The notes under the pieces are model-generated. The model was not told where the DNA came from. It ran no database searches and worked only from the letters and a program-made list of their open reading frames with translations. The translations under genes were made by a program, and so were the position numbers. Positions 41,486-51,832 of a DNA stretch of 57,759 bases are shown here, in pieces. Origin of the DNA: Cytauxzoon felis (taxonomy: Eukaryota > Apicomplexa > Aconoidasida > Piroplasmida > Theileriidae); NCBI GenBank assembly GCA_020283715.1, contig JAIQCW010000140.1, positions 1 to 57,759 on the forward strand, written 5' to 3'. Position 1 is the stretch's first letter. Every line of letters starts with the position of its first letter.

Positions 41486-42019
41486 TCAACAAACGTCTTT
41501 AACCGCGCTTATGTGCTCAAGTTCCTTCCTTGTCTCTTCTTGGATTGATACTTCAACATTCTCATCTTGGCCCTCTACATTTTCCAATCGTTCCTATAGG
41601 AATTGATCCATAAATAATCAATCAAATTACCTCATATAAAACTTCAACTGGTGCGAATCGATGTACTAAAAATTCTTCATACAACTCATAAAGTTTATCG
41701 TAATTATAAACGAGAGCCTATGGAAATAATAATAATCAACCCAATTTTAAATCAACCTGTATCTTTTCCCTAGCTTTAGCACCGAATGTAACCTTATCAT
41801 CATCAGTAATATTCAATTGTATGCGATATTTAGCAATTGTAGATATCAGTGAGTCCAATTTCTTTCTAAAATTATCGAACCTTTCAAAGTTATCCAACAA
41901 TTCTTCATCCTTCAACTCGAACAAATATTCTAACTCCACCTTTAATACTAAGAAATGAGTCAAAACTTAAATTCCAACCGACCCTCAACGTCATCAATCG
42001 TCTCCGATAACTTCGTCAT
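41486..42019 (-). CDS. Small helical protein, unrecognised
   Basis: Four exons separated by introns of 35-40 bases. Start ATG at 42019 (MTKLSETIDDVEVLKVELEY), stop at 41486. The protein is acidic and probably all-helical: LKDEELLDNFERFDNFRKKL, DKVTFGAKAREKIQ, then ALVYNYDKLYELYEEFLVHR and ERLENVEGQDENVE, ending HISAVKDVC. Heptad-like spacing suggests coiled-coil assembly. None of its introns carries a repeat, in line with their small size. I recognise no family. Confidence 0.7.
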
Positions 42020-42107
42020 TTTAAATCACCTCGCCTCGTATTGAACAACTAAAATATATAAATAATAATTATAAAACATCAATAAAGATCCATCATTTCC
42101 AAACATC

Positions 42108-42291
42108 TTGAGGTTACCAACACAGTAGGTCGTCTTGCAGACAGCTTCCCTATTTATCTCCCCCTTCGCTTCCCTGAAATCGGCTACGGGATCATCGCCA
42201 CGATCTCCGGGAGTGGCTTTACTCTTTAGAGATAGGTAATTAGAAGAGGCCACCACGCCTAGTGGAAGATATGGTTGTAACCTCAGGAGTA
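42108..42291. repeat. Modular palindromic repeat, copy 29 (intergenic)
   Basis: Compact form with the two arms nearly touching: the CTTCCCTGAAATCGGCTACG arm is followed within a few bases by GCCAC...GTGGC, CTCTTTAGAG and a CCACGCCTAGTGG handle. Confidence 0.93.
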
Positions 42292-42355
42292 GGAACTTCT
42301 ATAGATAATATTTCACTCGATACCCTCGTTTGGATTTTTATATGTATATGGTAGT

Positions 42356-42541
42356 CTAACCTCTATAAGATCTTTTTTTGTACAAAATTCTGGAACCGCA
42401 ATTTCTGCAACGAACGGCGGCGGTTGGTTGGAGAGCGACGTCGTTACCACATTCTAGAGATTGAATGGATGATTGAATATGTTACAACATACCTCCACAT
42501 ATATATGTAATAGGTTCAATAGAATCTTCGTTATTTTCCAT
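42356..42541 (-). CDS. POLR2K: RNA polymerase subunit RPB12 (RPABC4)
   Basis: Very small two-exon gene: 42541-42493 and 42453-42356, joined as GGA G|AA to give [14 protein letters not shown]. The 48-residue product has the zinc ribbon CGEC...CRNC (two CxxC pairs: ICGEC and RCRNC) and ends [11 protein letters not shown], the diagnostic RPB12 C-terminus. It is a shared subunit of RNA polymerases I, II and III. It is too short and too split to appear as a sizeable open frame. Together with RPAC2 at 19.7 kb it makes two shared polymerase subunits in the window. Confidence 0.9.
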
Positions 42542-42753
42542 AATATGTAGTTGATTATTACTAATTTACTGTATAAATATGGTACTGATTCATGTCACTC
42601 CCCCATGCCGCGTGAAATCAAATGTGTATATCTTTTTACCGTAAATATAGAATCTGATGGTTATATATAGAAATTTTAGGGGAAATATTCATTAGATTTC
42701 CCTGTATTTCTTAAAAATGTCTAGGAAGTCTGTAGAATTGATCTACCTGCAGA

Positions 42754-45003
42754 ATGCTACCAAGACTGGAGGTGATTGACGCTATATTTATATTTCTAAT
42801 AGTATTATCGCAATGTTATAGAGTAATTAGTAGTAAAAATGTGGTTAATTTACCAAATAGGAGGATATTTAGTGAGCATATTGATGATATGATGTTTGAA
42901 TGTGCCATGTATAATGATGATTTATCTTTTAAGGCTAATGTTGATGTTAGCCAGAAGAAAATGAAGGCAGATTCTGAGAAGTATTTTGATGAATTTGAAG
43001 ATCAATTAGATAAGGGTAATATTAAGAATGAAGTGTTGAAGTCTAAGATTAGTAGGATCAAATTTCCTATAGTTGGACGTATAAAGAAGCCAGAGACTAA
43101 ATATTTACAGCAGCTTTATTATATAGTAGAAGAGAATAACAGGGGTCTGGATCAGGATCATTTTATTGAAGATCAGTCATTAAATACAATTGGTCGTACA
43201 CATTTTGAAAAGGAGAAAAAGCAAAGAGTATTAATACAACCAAGGAATACATTTGATTTGTTCAAGGATAATCCACAGGAAGTTGTTTTATTCCCTACAA
43301 GATTACAATCACGATCGCCGATCGTATGTATTCAATAAATTTATTCCCATTTCATATGTAGATCCCAGGACAAATTTCAACATTGGTATTACACGAAGAG
43401 CATAAACAGATTTTAATCGACGAGATTAGAAATAATAGCATCTTTGGAATATTCGTAGCATTCATATCTGGAGATCAACCACAAACTCAACCAGAACTAA
43501 CACCTCATTCCATGCTCTGTGAAGTATGTCTACACAATGTCCTATACCTAATGTCTACATCCACTTCTTCTTCGTCTTGTAGACAACTCTCCACCCGATG
43601 TTAAAACCACCGTAGGTCTTGCAGACAGCTCCTCTAATTTGTTATCCCAAATGGGTAGAGCCACTCCCGGAGATCGTGGCGAGGTTGAAGTTGTTAGTGA
43701 TGTTACCTCAAGTGGAATACCCGTAGCTGATCTCAGGGAAACAAAGGGGGAAGTAATTAAAAGAGCTGACGGCAGGATGGCCCTCAGGTGGAAGAGTTGT
43801 CTACAAGAAAACGAAAGGATGGACCTACAATACCGGTGTAATACCTTTCGGTGGATAAATTTCATTCGTGATGTATTATTGTTTATATTTATATTTTAGT
43901 TTATTGATTTGAGTGAGTTGGATTTGAGTGGTCGTTTATTGGTGAGAGGTATTGAGCGTTTTAGTATACAAAAATTGATACGAATGGATGAAACTCATAT
44001 TAAAGTATGTTAGAATTAATTATTTTATATTAATTTTTATAAAGGCATTATTAAGTGTTATTGAGGATGAAGATCTTGAACTCAGAAATCGTGAAGCAAC
44101 TGAAGAAAATATAAGAGCCATAGAAAAGTTATACGATCGTTGTAATCTTTTAGAAGCACGATACAGGTATGTAATTATAATAGATCACATTTCAATCCAA
44201 CGGAATGTCGCATTTTATATATCCCTATATTCCCATTGTTTTACATTGTCCTGCATCTCCACTTGAGGTTCAATGATACTCTCCATTCCACTAGGCGTGG
44301 TGCCTCTTCCTTTTACTTCCCCCTCAAACTCCCGTAAATCGTTTTCGGGTTTTCCACTCTAGGTCATGTTCCTTGTTCTTAGGGTAATATTATGAAAGCT
44401 ATAATGGGGTATTATTTGATTATAGTGTTAATTATCCCCATTTACCACATAATACTTAATTTACCCTACATTCGCCACGATCTCTGGGAGTGGCTCTACT
44501 CTTTAGAGATATGTAAATAGAAGAGCTGTCTGCAAGAGGAAGAGAGTTGCATTGGACCTTAAGTGGAGAAGGCTCCACGCCTAGTGGAAAATATTGTTCC
44601 GAGTGTTATTGGACAAAGGACCGTTTGTGGACTTGACTGTGTATTTTAATATAAGGAAATATTTATCTTCTACAGACAATTGTGTGGTAGTGAATCTGAT
44701 GTTGAATTGATAAAGGCACGTGCACCATTTCGTGAGAAATTGGATGAATTAATAAGTCATATAGTGTTGGACAATTCAGCTCAGCGTAGGATTATGGCAT
44801 TAACAGCATTCGCTGCTATGGAATTCCATGCAGATGTCGATACACGACTTTGGGCTGTAAATTCCCGTAATAGTGAGGACAGATTAGCAGGTGTCAAGCA
44901 ATTATTGGATAAAAAATGTGATTTACTAAAAGCATTATGTGAACAGGCCAAATTAAAAGATAGCAACGTCAGCTCAAATAATAATCATAACAACACAATA
45001 TAA
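42754..45003 (+). CDS. LON-substrate-binding-domain protein with signal peptide
   Basis: Six exons from ATG 42754 to stop 45003. The first residues (VIDAIFIFLIVLSQCYRVIS) form a signal-like leader. After an acidic region the LON N-domain starts at VVLFPTRLQSRSPI|IPGQISTLVLHEEHK and continues IFGIFVAFISGD..., SMLCE|FIDLSELDLSGRLLVRGIER. A helical part follows (DLELRNREATEENIRAIEKL; LIKARAPFREKLDELISHIV) and ends in an Asn-rich tail. No ATPase or protease domain is present, so this is a stand-alone LON-domain protein, probably imported into the apicoplast or secretory system (inference from the leader). Introns with repeat copies 30 and 31 are long; the rest are about 40 bases. Confidence 0.78.
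43560..43857. repeat. Modular palindromic repeat, copy 30 (LON-gene intron)
   Basis: Important for the covariation argument: the hairpin here is CCCA-AA-TGGG at 43646-43655. The handle GTCT-TGT-AGAC appears near 43573 with a loop change only. The arm is CCCGTAGCTGATCTCAGGG. Confidence 0.95.
44258..44590. repeat. Modular palindromic repeat, copy 31 (LON-gene intron)
   Basis: CCAC-TAGGC-GTGG handle, a GAAAACGATTTACGGGAGTT arm (on the minus strand) in which AAAC faces GTTT, then an AT-rich inner segment (44390-44475) that folds back on itself, then GCCAC...GTGGC with CTCTTTAGAG. Confidence 0.93.
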
Positions 45004-45094
45004 ACTTCAATCTATTAAGATTATATATATAATACCTATAAATCTACCTTATATGAAAGTTATTTCACTACATTATCTGCACAACACATGGTCC

Positions 45095-45392
45095 TTCCAC
45101 TTCCACCTTTCGTCGTCTTGCAGACAGCTCTTCTCCACTTGAGGTCCAATCTAACTCTCCTTCCACTCGCCGTGGAGGCTTCTTCCATTTACCTCCCCCT
45201 CCGCTTCCCAGAGATCAGCTGCGGGTATTCCACTTGAGGTCCAATCCATACCTTCCACTACACCTCTACCTTCGCCACGATCTCTGGGAGTGGCTATACT
45301 CTTTAGAGATAGGTAAATAAAGAAGCTGACGGCAGGATGGACCTCAAGTGGAGAAGAGCTGTCTGCAAGACCTACGGCATAGACCTACATAC
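45095..45392. repeat. Modular palindromic repeat, copy 32 (intergenic)
   Basis: Downstream of the LON-domain gene. Two GTCT-TGC-AGAC handles at the outside, CCAC-TCGCC-GTGG within, both arm types, and inner 11-mers CCACTTGAGGT and ACCTCAAGTGG. Confidence 0.95.
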
Positions 45393-46227
45393 AATAGGTA
45401 AAAATGTGGAAGTCAATAAGTATTCCTATAAATGTCGTTATTAGCCTTTGGTGGATGCATTCCTATGCAACACATAAAATTTTTTGCGCCTCTAGACATA
45501 GGAATTTTCTATCCTATTACTATTTAAATGGAAATTATAGACATTAAATATTATTATATAAATTAATTTACATAAATTTGATATATATTATATATATAGT
45601 ACTTTGTAGGTGACTTCATATACCAGGGAGTGAAGGTATAGGCATCAACATACAGGTACGTGCTTAAAGAGTTTAACATGGAAACCAGAGTATATTTAAT
45701 ACAACGACTCTTTAATAATATTTCTAATGTTTAGATTGAAATAGACATGTAGATTTGTTGAATTAGACATCAAGTGATGTAATTATGGTAATGAGTCGAT
45801 ATTCTAACTAATTTTAAATTGATAATGGAATAAATAAGTATTATTAATATATGTTTGTTACAATATTGGGTAATTTGAATATAATTGAATGCACACTGAT
45901 ATGTGTTGTCAGTGTTGGATATAGTGGTAAGTTTGGGTATATAGTTATGTATAAGGTAATATAATGGATTATATTGAAGGCTTAGATATAAAAGTAGTGC
46001 TTTATGTCTATATAAGGAATTCAAAAAAATATATTTATGATTATTTTTATATGTAGATGATTTTTAATATTTTTTTTGTTTAATAAATCTATTGAATGAT
46101 GTTATATGCTGTTAAATATTTAATATTATAGATGTGTAAAATCATGTGGTTTTAAATTTATATAAAATAGTTTAATTTATATTGGTATATTATTTTATAC
46201 TCGCCAAAGTTTTTTTTAATTAGTGAA
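45393..46227. other. AT-rich intergenic stretch upstream of the HP1 gene
   Basis: About 830 bases without a convincing gene or RNA. It probably contains the HP1-like gene's promoter (inference). No repeat-element copy. Confidence 0.6.
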
Positions 46228-48262
46228 ATGCTTAATAATTTTGTTAATATACCATTATGCCACAAAAAAAAATTGTCGTCTCTTAGTCTAGATGGTGAAC
46301 CTGAAGAGGATGAATATGAAGTTGAGGATATAATAGATTTTAGATTCTTCAGAGGCCATGTATGTTTATACACATTCTTAATATATACATAACTTTCCAT
46401 ATAGCCTAAATATTTAGTCAAATGGAAAGGATTCCCACCCGAAGATAACACTTGGGAACCTGAGGTACGTTCTAATCCATATATAATGTCTACAACTCTT
46501 AGGAAAACATGACCAATCTGCCAGCTTTCACAGAAAAAATGGTGGCAATGAAAGACGCATACCTAGCGTCCAAAGGGTAAGCAAAGTTCTATCAATCTAT
46601 TTCTCCAACCAGTATCTACCAGAATGTCCTAATGATAATACATAACCCTAAGTCAACTCTTATTTTTCATTGCAGTTCCACCTGAGGTTACAACCTTGTC
46701 TTCCACTAGTCGTTCCACCTGATTTCGTCCTGCCGTCAGCTCTTCTAATTACCTCTCCCTCCGCTTCCCTGAGATCAGCTACGGGTTCCACTAGAGGTCC
46801 GATCACTACACTCTTCATCGCCACGATCTCCGGGAGTGGCATTACCGTTTACGGGGATGTAAATAGAAGAGCTGACGGCAGGACTAACCTCAGGTGGAGA
46901 GCTGTCTGCAGGACGAATAGATGCCAGGATTGGACCTCAGGTGGAGTAGATAACATTCGTTTTATGAAATTATGCTCTATCATTATCACTTACATTTTTT
47001 TAGTACAAAAAGGCAGAAGAAGAACGAAGGTACTAGTAAGAATGGCGATGCGACAAGTGTGCCATTAGAGATTAGCGTCGGTAATCGTAAAGCAATCAAA
47101 GATTTACTTGACGTTAATGAACAAAATAACACCAATGATAATAATAAAAGCAATACACCAACATATCCAGAAGAGGCTGTCGAAGTTGAAGACCTACTCG
47201 ACTATAAGCCCAGATTCAAAAAGGTAAATCCTTATAACCAAATGAATGTAAAATCTAAACCTTTGTTTATACCACTAATCACAACTGGCTTTTCCACCTG
47301 AGGTCAGCTCCTCCAACCTCTCTTCCACTCGCCGTGGTGGCCTCTTCCATTTAGTTATCCCTGAAGGGTAAAGCCACTCCCGGAGATCGTGGCAGAGGTG
47401 GAAGTGGAATAGATAACATTTAACCTTGTTTGTTTATATATTTCAATATAGGATTATTTTTTGGTTCGTTGGAAGGGTGATTGGGAGGATTCATGGGAGC
47501 CTCGTAAGAATTTATTGATAGTTGGTGATTTAATGACAAAGATGATAGATTTGAAAATGAGTTATTTGCGTATTTATGGTCCGAATGATATGGAAGATGA
47601 TATTTTTGTGACCGTTCAATCAATACGTATTAGTGGTACGGCAACGTTATCTGCAGTGGTTGTCGAAATGACACGGTATGTTCATATACACGAACAAGTA
47701 ATACAGACTCCATCAAAGATTACCATCCACTCCACTCGATGTCCAATACACCTCTAATCGTCCTGCACCTCCACCTGAGGTTACAACCTTATCGTCGTCT
47801 TGCAGACAGCTCTTTTAATTACCTATCCCTAAAGGGTAGAGCCACTCCCGGAAATCGTGGCGATAATTTAGTGGATTGGACCTCAAGTGGAATCCCGTAG
47901 CTGATCTCAGGGAAGCGGAGGGGGGAGTAAAAGGAAGAGGCTCCATGCAATGGAAAAGATGGACCTCAGGTGGAACTGCAAGACAAAGGGAGGTGTGTTG
48001 AGAAGACAAGGGTTGGAGGACTAGGAGTGATTGTATATTCTTTGTTTCATTATAATAGTATGATTATGATATTTATAGTGACAGTGAGCGTCGTACATTA
48101 TTGCCGTTGCAGGAGGTGAGGCAGCGTTGGCCTCAGCAGTTGTTGGATTTTTTATTATCACGTTTGCGTTTGCGTACATCGTCGGATACGGATTACAATA
48201 ATGGTAATGCTACGAATAATATGAAGGGGACTGGTGGTACGAATGTTTCTACATTGCGTTGA
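46228..48262 (+). CDS. HP1: HP1-like protein: two chromodomains and a chromo shadow domain
   Basis: Exon order is fixed by phase: start ATG 46228; [42 protein letters not shown] (first chromodomain, aromatic cage residues Y, W and W visible); then a Lys/Asn-rich hinge; then [35 protein letters not shown] (second chromodomain); then [15 protein letters not shown] ... [20 protein letters not shown], a chromo shadow domain with the dimer helix. HP1 binds H3K9-methylated nucleosomes and silences genes, including variant surface families in apicomplexans. Three introns carry repeat copies 33-35. The second chromodomain is unusual for apicomplexan HP1. Confidence 0.88.
46678..46945. repeat. Modular palindromic repeat, copy 33 (HP1 intron)
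   Basis: Hairpin CCGTTTACGG at 46845-46854, another paired variant of CTCTTTAGAG. Handles CCACTAGTCG (degenerate), CTG-CCGT-CAG twice and GTCCTGCAGAC. Confidence 0.95.
47293..47411. repeat. Modular palindromic repeat, copy 34 (HP1 intron, half copy)
   Basis: Single-arm form: CCACCTGAGGT, a CCAC-TCGCC-GTGG handle, CCCTGAAGGG and GCCAC...GTGGC, closing with GTGGAAGTGG. Confidence 0.93.
47732..47983. repeat. Modular palindromic repeat, copy 35 (HP1 intron)
   Basis: GTCT-TGC-AGAC handle, CCCTAAAGGG, GCCAC...GTGGC, a CCCGTAGCTGATCTCAGGG arm and a CCAT-TGC-ATGG handle. Here the left arm has CCCGGAAATCG. Confidence 0.95.
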
Positions 48263-48319
48263 ATTACACACGATAATATTATATATTTTATAGTATATGT
48301 GGTGATTAATTTATGAATA

Positions 48320-48806
48320 ATGTTAAATTATTATAAATTACGTAGTTTAGGTATATTATTATCGTGTCCTAGGAAATATGAGTTATTATCTACTATTAAA
48401 GAGATTAAGAATAGTATAAATTTAGCTAAAGAGTTGGTATGTTTGAGATAGAAATGTTTAATAGAATGAATTTTTTTTATAGAATAAAAGTATAGGATTA
48501 ATTGAATTTAATCATTTACCTAGGAAACGTTGGCGTGTAACATATTTGAAATCACGTTTTAAACATCGCAAAGCTATTAGGCATTATGTATTTGAACAAT
48601 ATAATTATAAACTTAATATATATGAACCAGATGATATAACTAGTATAATTGGTATATTATTAGGTAGTTTAAGTCCATCTGTACATTTAAGATGTACATT
48701 TAATTGGAAATATAATAATAATAATGATAATACAAATTATAAAAAAGAAGATTATATAATTAAAAGATTAATTAATAATTTAAATAATGATTATCAAACT
48801 TTATAA
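48320..48806 (+). CDS. Mitochondrial-type ribosomal protein uS10
   Basis: Two exons, 48320-48436 and 48483-48806, 146 residues. The core reads FNHLPRKRWRVTYLKSRFKH then RKAIRHYVFEQYNYKLNIYE, matching uS10 (P-K--R-TVL-SP---K-SREQFE-RTHKR), and continues SPSVHLRCTF as the closing strand. The N-terminus (MLNYYKLRSLGILLSCPRK) is basic and lacks acids, a mitochondrial presequence type. The tail is Asn/Lys-rich. The end of the coding region overlaps the start of the AFG1 gene by 20 bases in another frame. Confidence 0.65.
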
Positions 48807-51007
48807 AAGTTTAAATACAACTTCTAAAAGATTTAGTTCAAACATTATATTAACAGATGCTCAAGTTAAATTAAAATCTAAATTAGATAATTTAAATACA
48901 AAATTGATAGAAAATGTTAATAAGAAATGGAAATTATCATTATTTAATAAGAATAATAATGAAAAAATTAAAGGTTTATATATTTATGGTGGAGTTGGTC
49001 AAGGTAAAACAATGATGATGGATAAATTCTATCAATCTGTAAATGTATCAAAATTTAGAATACATTTTCATGAATTTATGATCGATATTCAAAAGAAAAT
49101 ACATTCTTTTAAAGAAACCGGTAGTAAAGAATCATCCATCGATGTCATCTGTAAAGAAATCTGTACATCATATAAAATCTTATGCCTAGATGAATTCCAT
49201 GTCACACATATCACAGATGCCATGATACTCAAAGAACTCTTCACCAAATTATTCAATGTATGTTTTATAAACCTGAAGTTATAACTAACTCTCTTCCCAC
49301 TAGGCGTGGTGCCTCTTCTATTTATTTCCCCTTCCAGCTCCCATAGATCGCTTCCAGGTAGTCCACCTGAGGTCCAATCACTACCTTCACCTCCGCCACG
49401 ATCTCCGTTCCACTTGAGGTCGTCTTGCAGACAGCTCCTTCATTTACTTCCCCTTCCAGCTCCCGTAGATCGCTTCCAGGTTCCACCTGAGGTTATAAAC
49501 CTAATCTCGGCAAGATACGTCTAAAGTGACGGAATCCATGTTTGTTCGGATATCTCAATGAATATTAATTGGAATGAAGTGAGGATAAGTAAATTCAATA
49601 GAATCATCAAATTCCTTTTCAATGAGATATTTATATCAGAAATACATGCAATCTTAATTGAGATATTGTCAGTAGTTTCCCCAGAAATTCAGGATTTCCT
49701 TCAAAATATGGAGGTAAAAATGAACTTTTGTAATTGGACCTCAAGTGGAAGTGGAATACCTGTAAGCGATCTACGGGAGCTGGAAGGGGGAAGTAGATAA
49801 GAGAGCCACCACGGCGAGTGGGAAAGAGAGTTGGATTGGACCTCGAGTGGATTGCATAATATTTGATTTAATTAAAGTATAAATATATATAGTTGGGTTT
49901 GGTATTGGTATGTACATCGAATAGATCACCGGATGAGTTATATTTGAATGGTTTGAATCGTGATAGATTTTTACCGTTTATACCATTATTATATGAGAAT
50001 TGTGATGTATTTAATTTACAATCTAATGAGGATTTTCGTCAAACAGCATCGACTAGTAAATTAGATCATGAAAATGTATTTTTTATAAAGAAGGATATGG
50101 ATTATTTATTAGAGCATTATAAATTATTAAATCCAAATAATAATATTAAAATTAATATACCATTACAAATTACACGTTTAAGGAGTATAAATATTCCATA
50201 TAGTAATGATAATGTAGCATTTTTTGATTTTACTGATATTTGTGGTACTAAAGGTTCATGTGATGAGATAAAAATTGCTTTAGGTACAGATGCTTATTTA
50301 AAAATAGCTAATAAATTTAATATAATTTATGTTAATAATGTACCACAATTTGATGCTAATTCTCAACTTGATGGACAATTACGTAGTTTTATGTTATTTA
50401 TTGATATTTTATATGAGAGGTATAAAATTTTATATTTTATTTTAATTATTATTATATTAGGAATAATAAATTATTATTATCAATTGAGGTACCATTATTA
50501 AATTTATTTGGTTTATATGGTATAGTAAAGGTTGGTTTTTTTATCCCCATTAATTGTAATTGTATAACTTGTCAGATTGCTAATATATTTCAATCAAACA
50601 TGACAAATATAAAGTTTCCAGATAATATAATGATTGAAGACTTTATTAAAATAGGTGGGGATATGAATATTAATATAAAGTATGTATATTAATACAAATA
50701 GCACAATAATAATTTTTTATATAGTGATTGTATTCAATTATATAATGCAATGTTGGGTCCAGATGACAAGTTATTAAAATATAATAAATTATTAGAGATT
50801 ATGGACAATCATAAAAATTTAATGTCGGGTTTACCAGCAAAATTTTCTGGTTTATATAAATTTGATATGTAAGTTTCATTTAAATTAAATTTAAAATTCA
50901 TTAGAAAAAATGATGATGCAGCAGAAAATGAATTTATGTGTTCTAGAACATTATCTAGATTATTCCATATGTCATCGAAAGATTATCTAGATAAATGTCC
51001 AAATTAA
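48787..51007 (+). CDS. AFG1: AFG1/LACE1-like mitochondrial AAA ATPase
   Basis: Five exons from ATG 48787 to TAA 51005-51007. The start MIIKLYKSLNTTSKRFSSNI is a mitochondrial presequence. Exon 1 has the Walker A motif GLYIYGGVGQGKTMMMD, then FRIHFHEFMIDIQKKIH and Walker B ILCLDEFHVTHITDAMI; exon 2 resumes LGLVLVCTSNRSPDELYLNG with sensor and NRDRFLPF; the last exon ends ENEFMCSRTLSRLFHMSSKD, the AFG1 C-terminus. AFG1 works in mitochondrial protein quality control at the inner membrane. Intron 1 (635 bases) holds repeat copy 36 with its cargo; the others are about 40-50 bases. Confidence 0.92.
49272..49853. repeat. Modular palindromic repeat, copy 36 (AFG1 intron, long form)
   Basis: CCAC-TAGGC-GTGG handle, CTTCCAG arm, a partial GCCACGATCTCCG arm cut short by a new 11-mer, a second handle and arm, then the nested cargo (49491-49735), a CTGTAAGCGATCTACGGGAG arm and a CCACGGCGAGTGG handle. 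Confidence 0.93.
49491..49735. repeat. Nested foldback cargo, copy c
   Basis: Third copy of the approximately 245-base segment of repeat copies 5 and 9. Landmarks: AAGTGACGGAATCCATGTTT, ATCTCAATGAATATTAATTG, CAAATTCCTTTTCAATGAGA, GTTTCCCCAGAAATTCAGGA. Confidence 0.85.
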
Positions 51008-51636
51008 TTAATATTCTAACAACTCTAATATCGCTCTATTTGAATTATCACCTAAAATTATTAATATTTTACAAATATAAATAGTATTATACCTTGATTA
51101 CATTGAGTCAACCTTCTAATACGACAATAACCACCATGTCTCTCCTTAAATCGTATAGGTGCCATTTGTAATACATTCTCTGTTAATTTCCTATCATATA
51201 AGTAACTATTTATCAATAATCTAGCATGTCTAACATTTTCCTTCTTGGAATACTTAATTATCCTCTCAACTCGTGGCTTTGTTTGACGTGCCTTGTTAAC
51301 TGTAGTAATTATACGACCATGTCTTAATACTTGTGTAGTCAATGCCCTCAATAACGCCCTTCTAGCAGAATGAGGACGTTTTAACTTTTCACATGTACGC
51401 AAAGCATATAATGTGAATGAATCCTGATGTCTATAAGATTGGATGTAAGGAGAAATGAAAGATAAGGTCAGAGATCCATAAGAATTTAATAAAGTAGAGT
51501 TAATGAATGAATCCAGAGGTCTATACGGCTTCAATAAAGGAGAAATTAGGGATTCTACTGTATAAATTTCTACATTTAATATCAAACATAAAAAAATTAT
51601 TAAATTCTTGTACATTAATACAGATGTATTCTGCAA
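51008..51636 (-). CDS. Apicoplast-type ribosomal protein uL17
   Basis: Two exons. The main one starts at ATG 51636; a short last exon, reached through a 40-base intron (CAAG|GTATAA...TTTTAG|GTGATAAT), gives GDNSNRAILELLEY and the stop at 51008. The leader (NLIIFLCLILNVEIYTVESL) is a signal peptide, followed by a transit-like stretch, then RPHSARRALLRALTTQVL, RHGRIITTVNKARQTKPRVE and ERHGGYCRIRRL, the bacterial uL17 signature. The leader points to the apicoplast ribosome. Its stop codon directly abuts the stop codon of the convergent AFG1 gene. Confidence 0.88.
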
Positions 51637-51832
51637 TGATGTCTTCTTTACACAGTGAAGGGTGACACTAGAGTCATGTTATATTACATCACTATTTTAG
51701 TATTAATTCAAAATGATGAACATTTAATTGAGTATCTACTGAAATTTTCAAATTATAACTATTAATTAAAGCATAAAAATTGTAAATGTGTAAACTAAGG
51801 TCTGTAGAAGATTCCATACGCTAAATTCCTTA

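Noticed and set aside
45600..46227. tRNA or other structured RNA genes in the larger intergenic gaps
   Set aside because: I looked for cloverleaf arms and internal promoter boxes by eye and found no convincing candidate; a tRNAscan or Infernal run would be needed to be sure.
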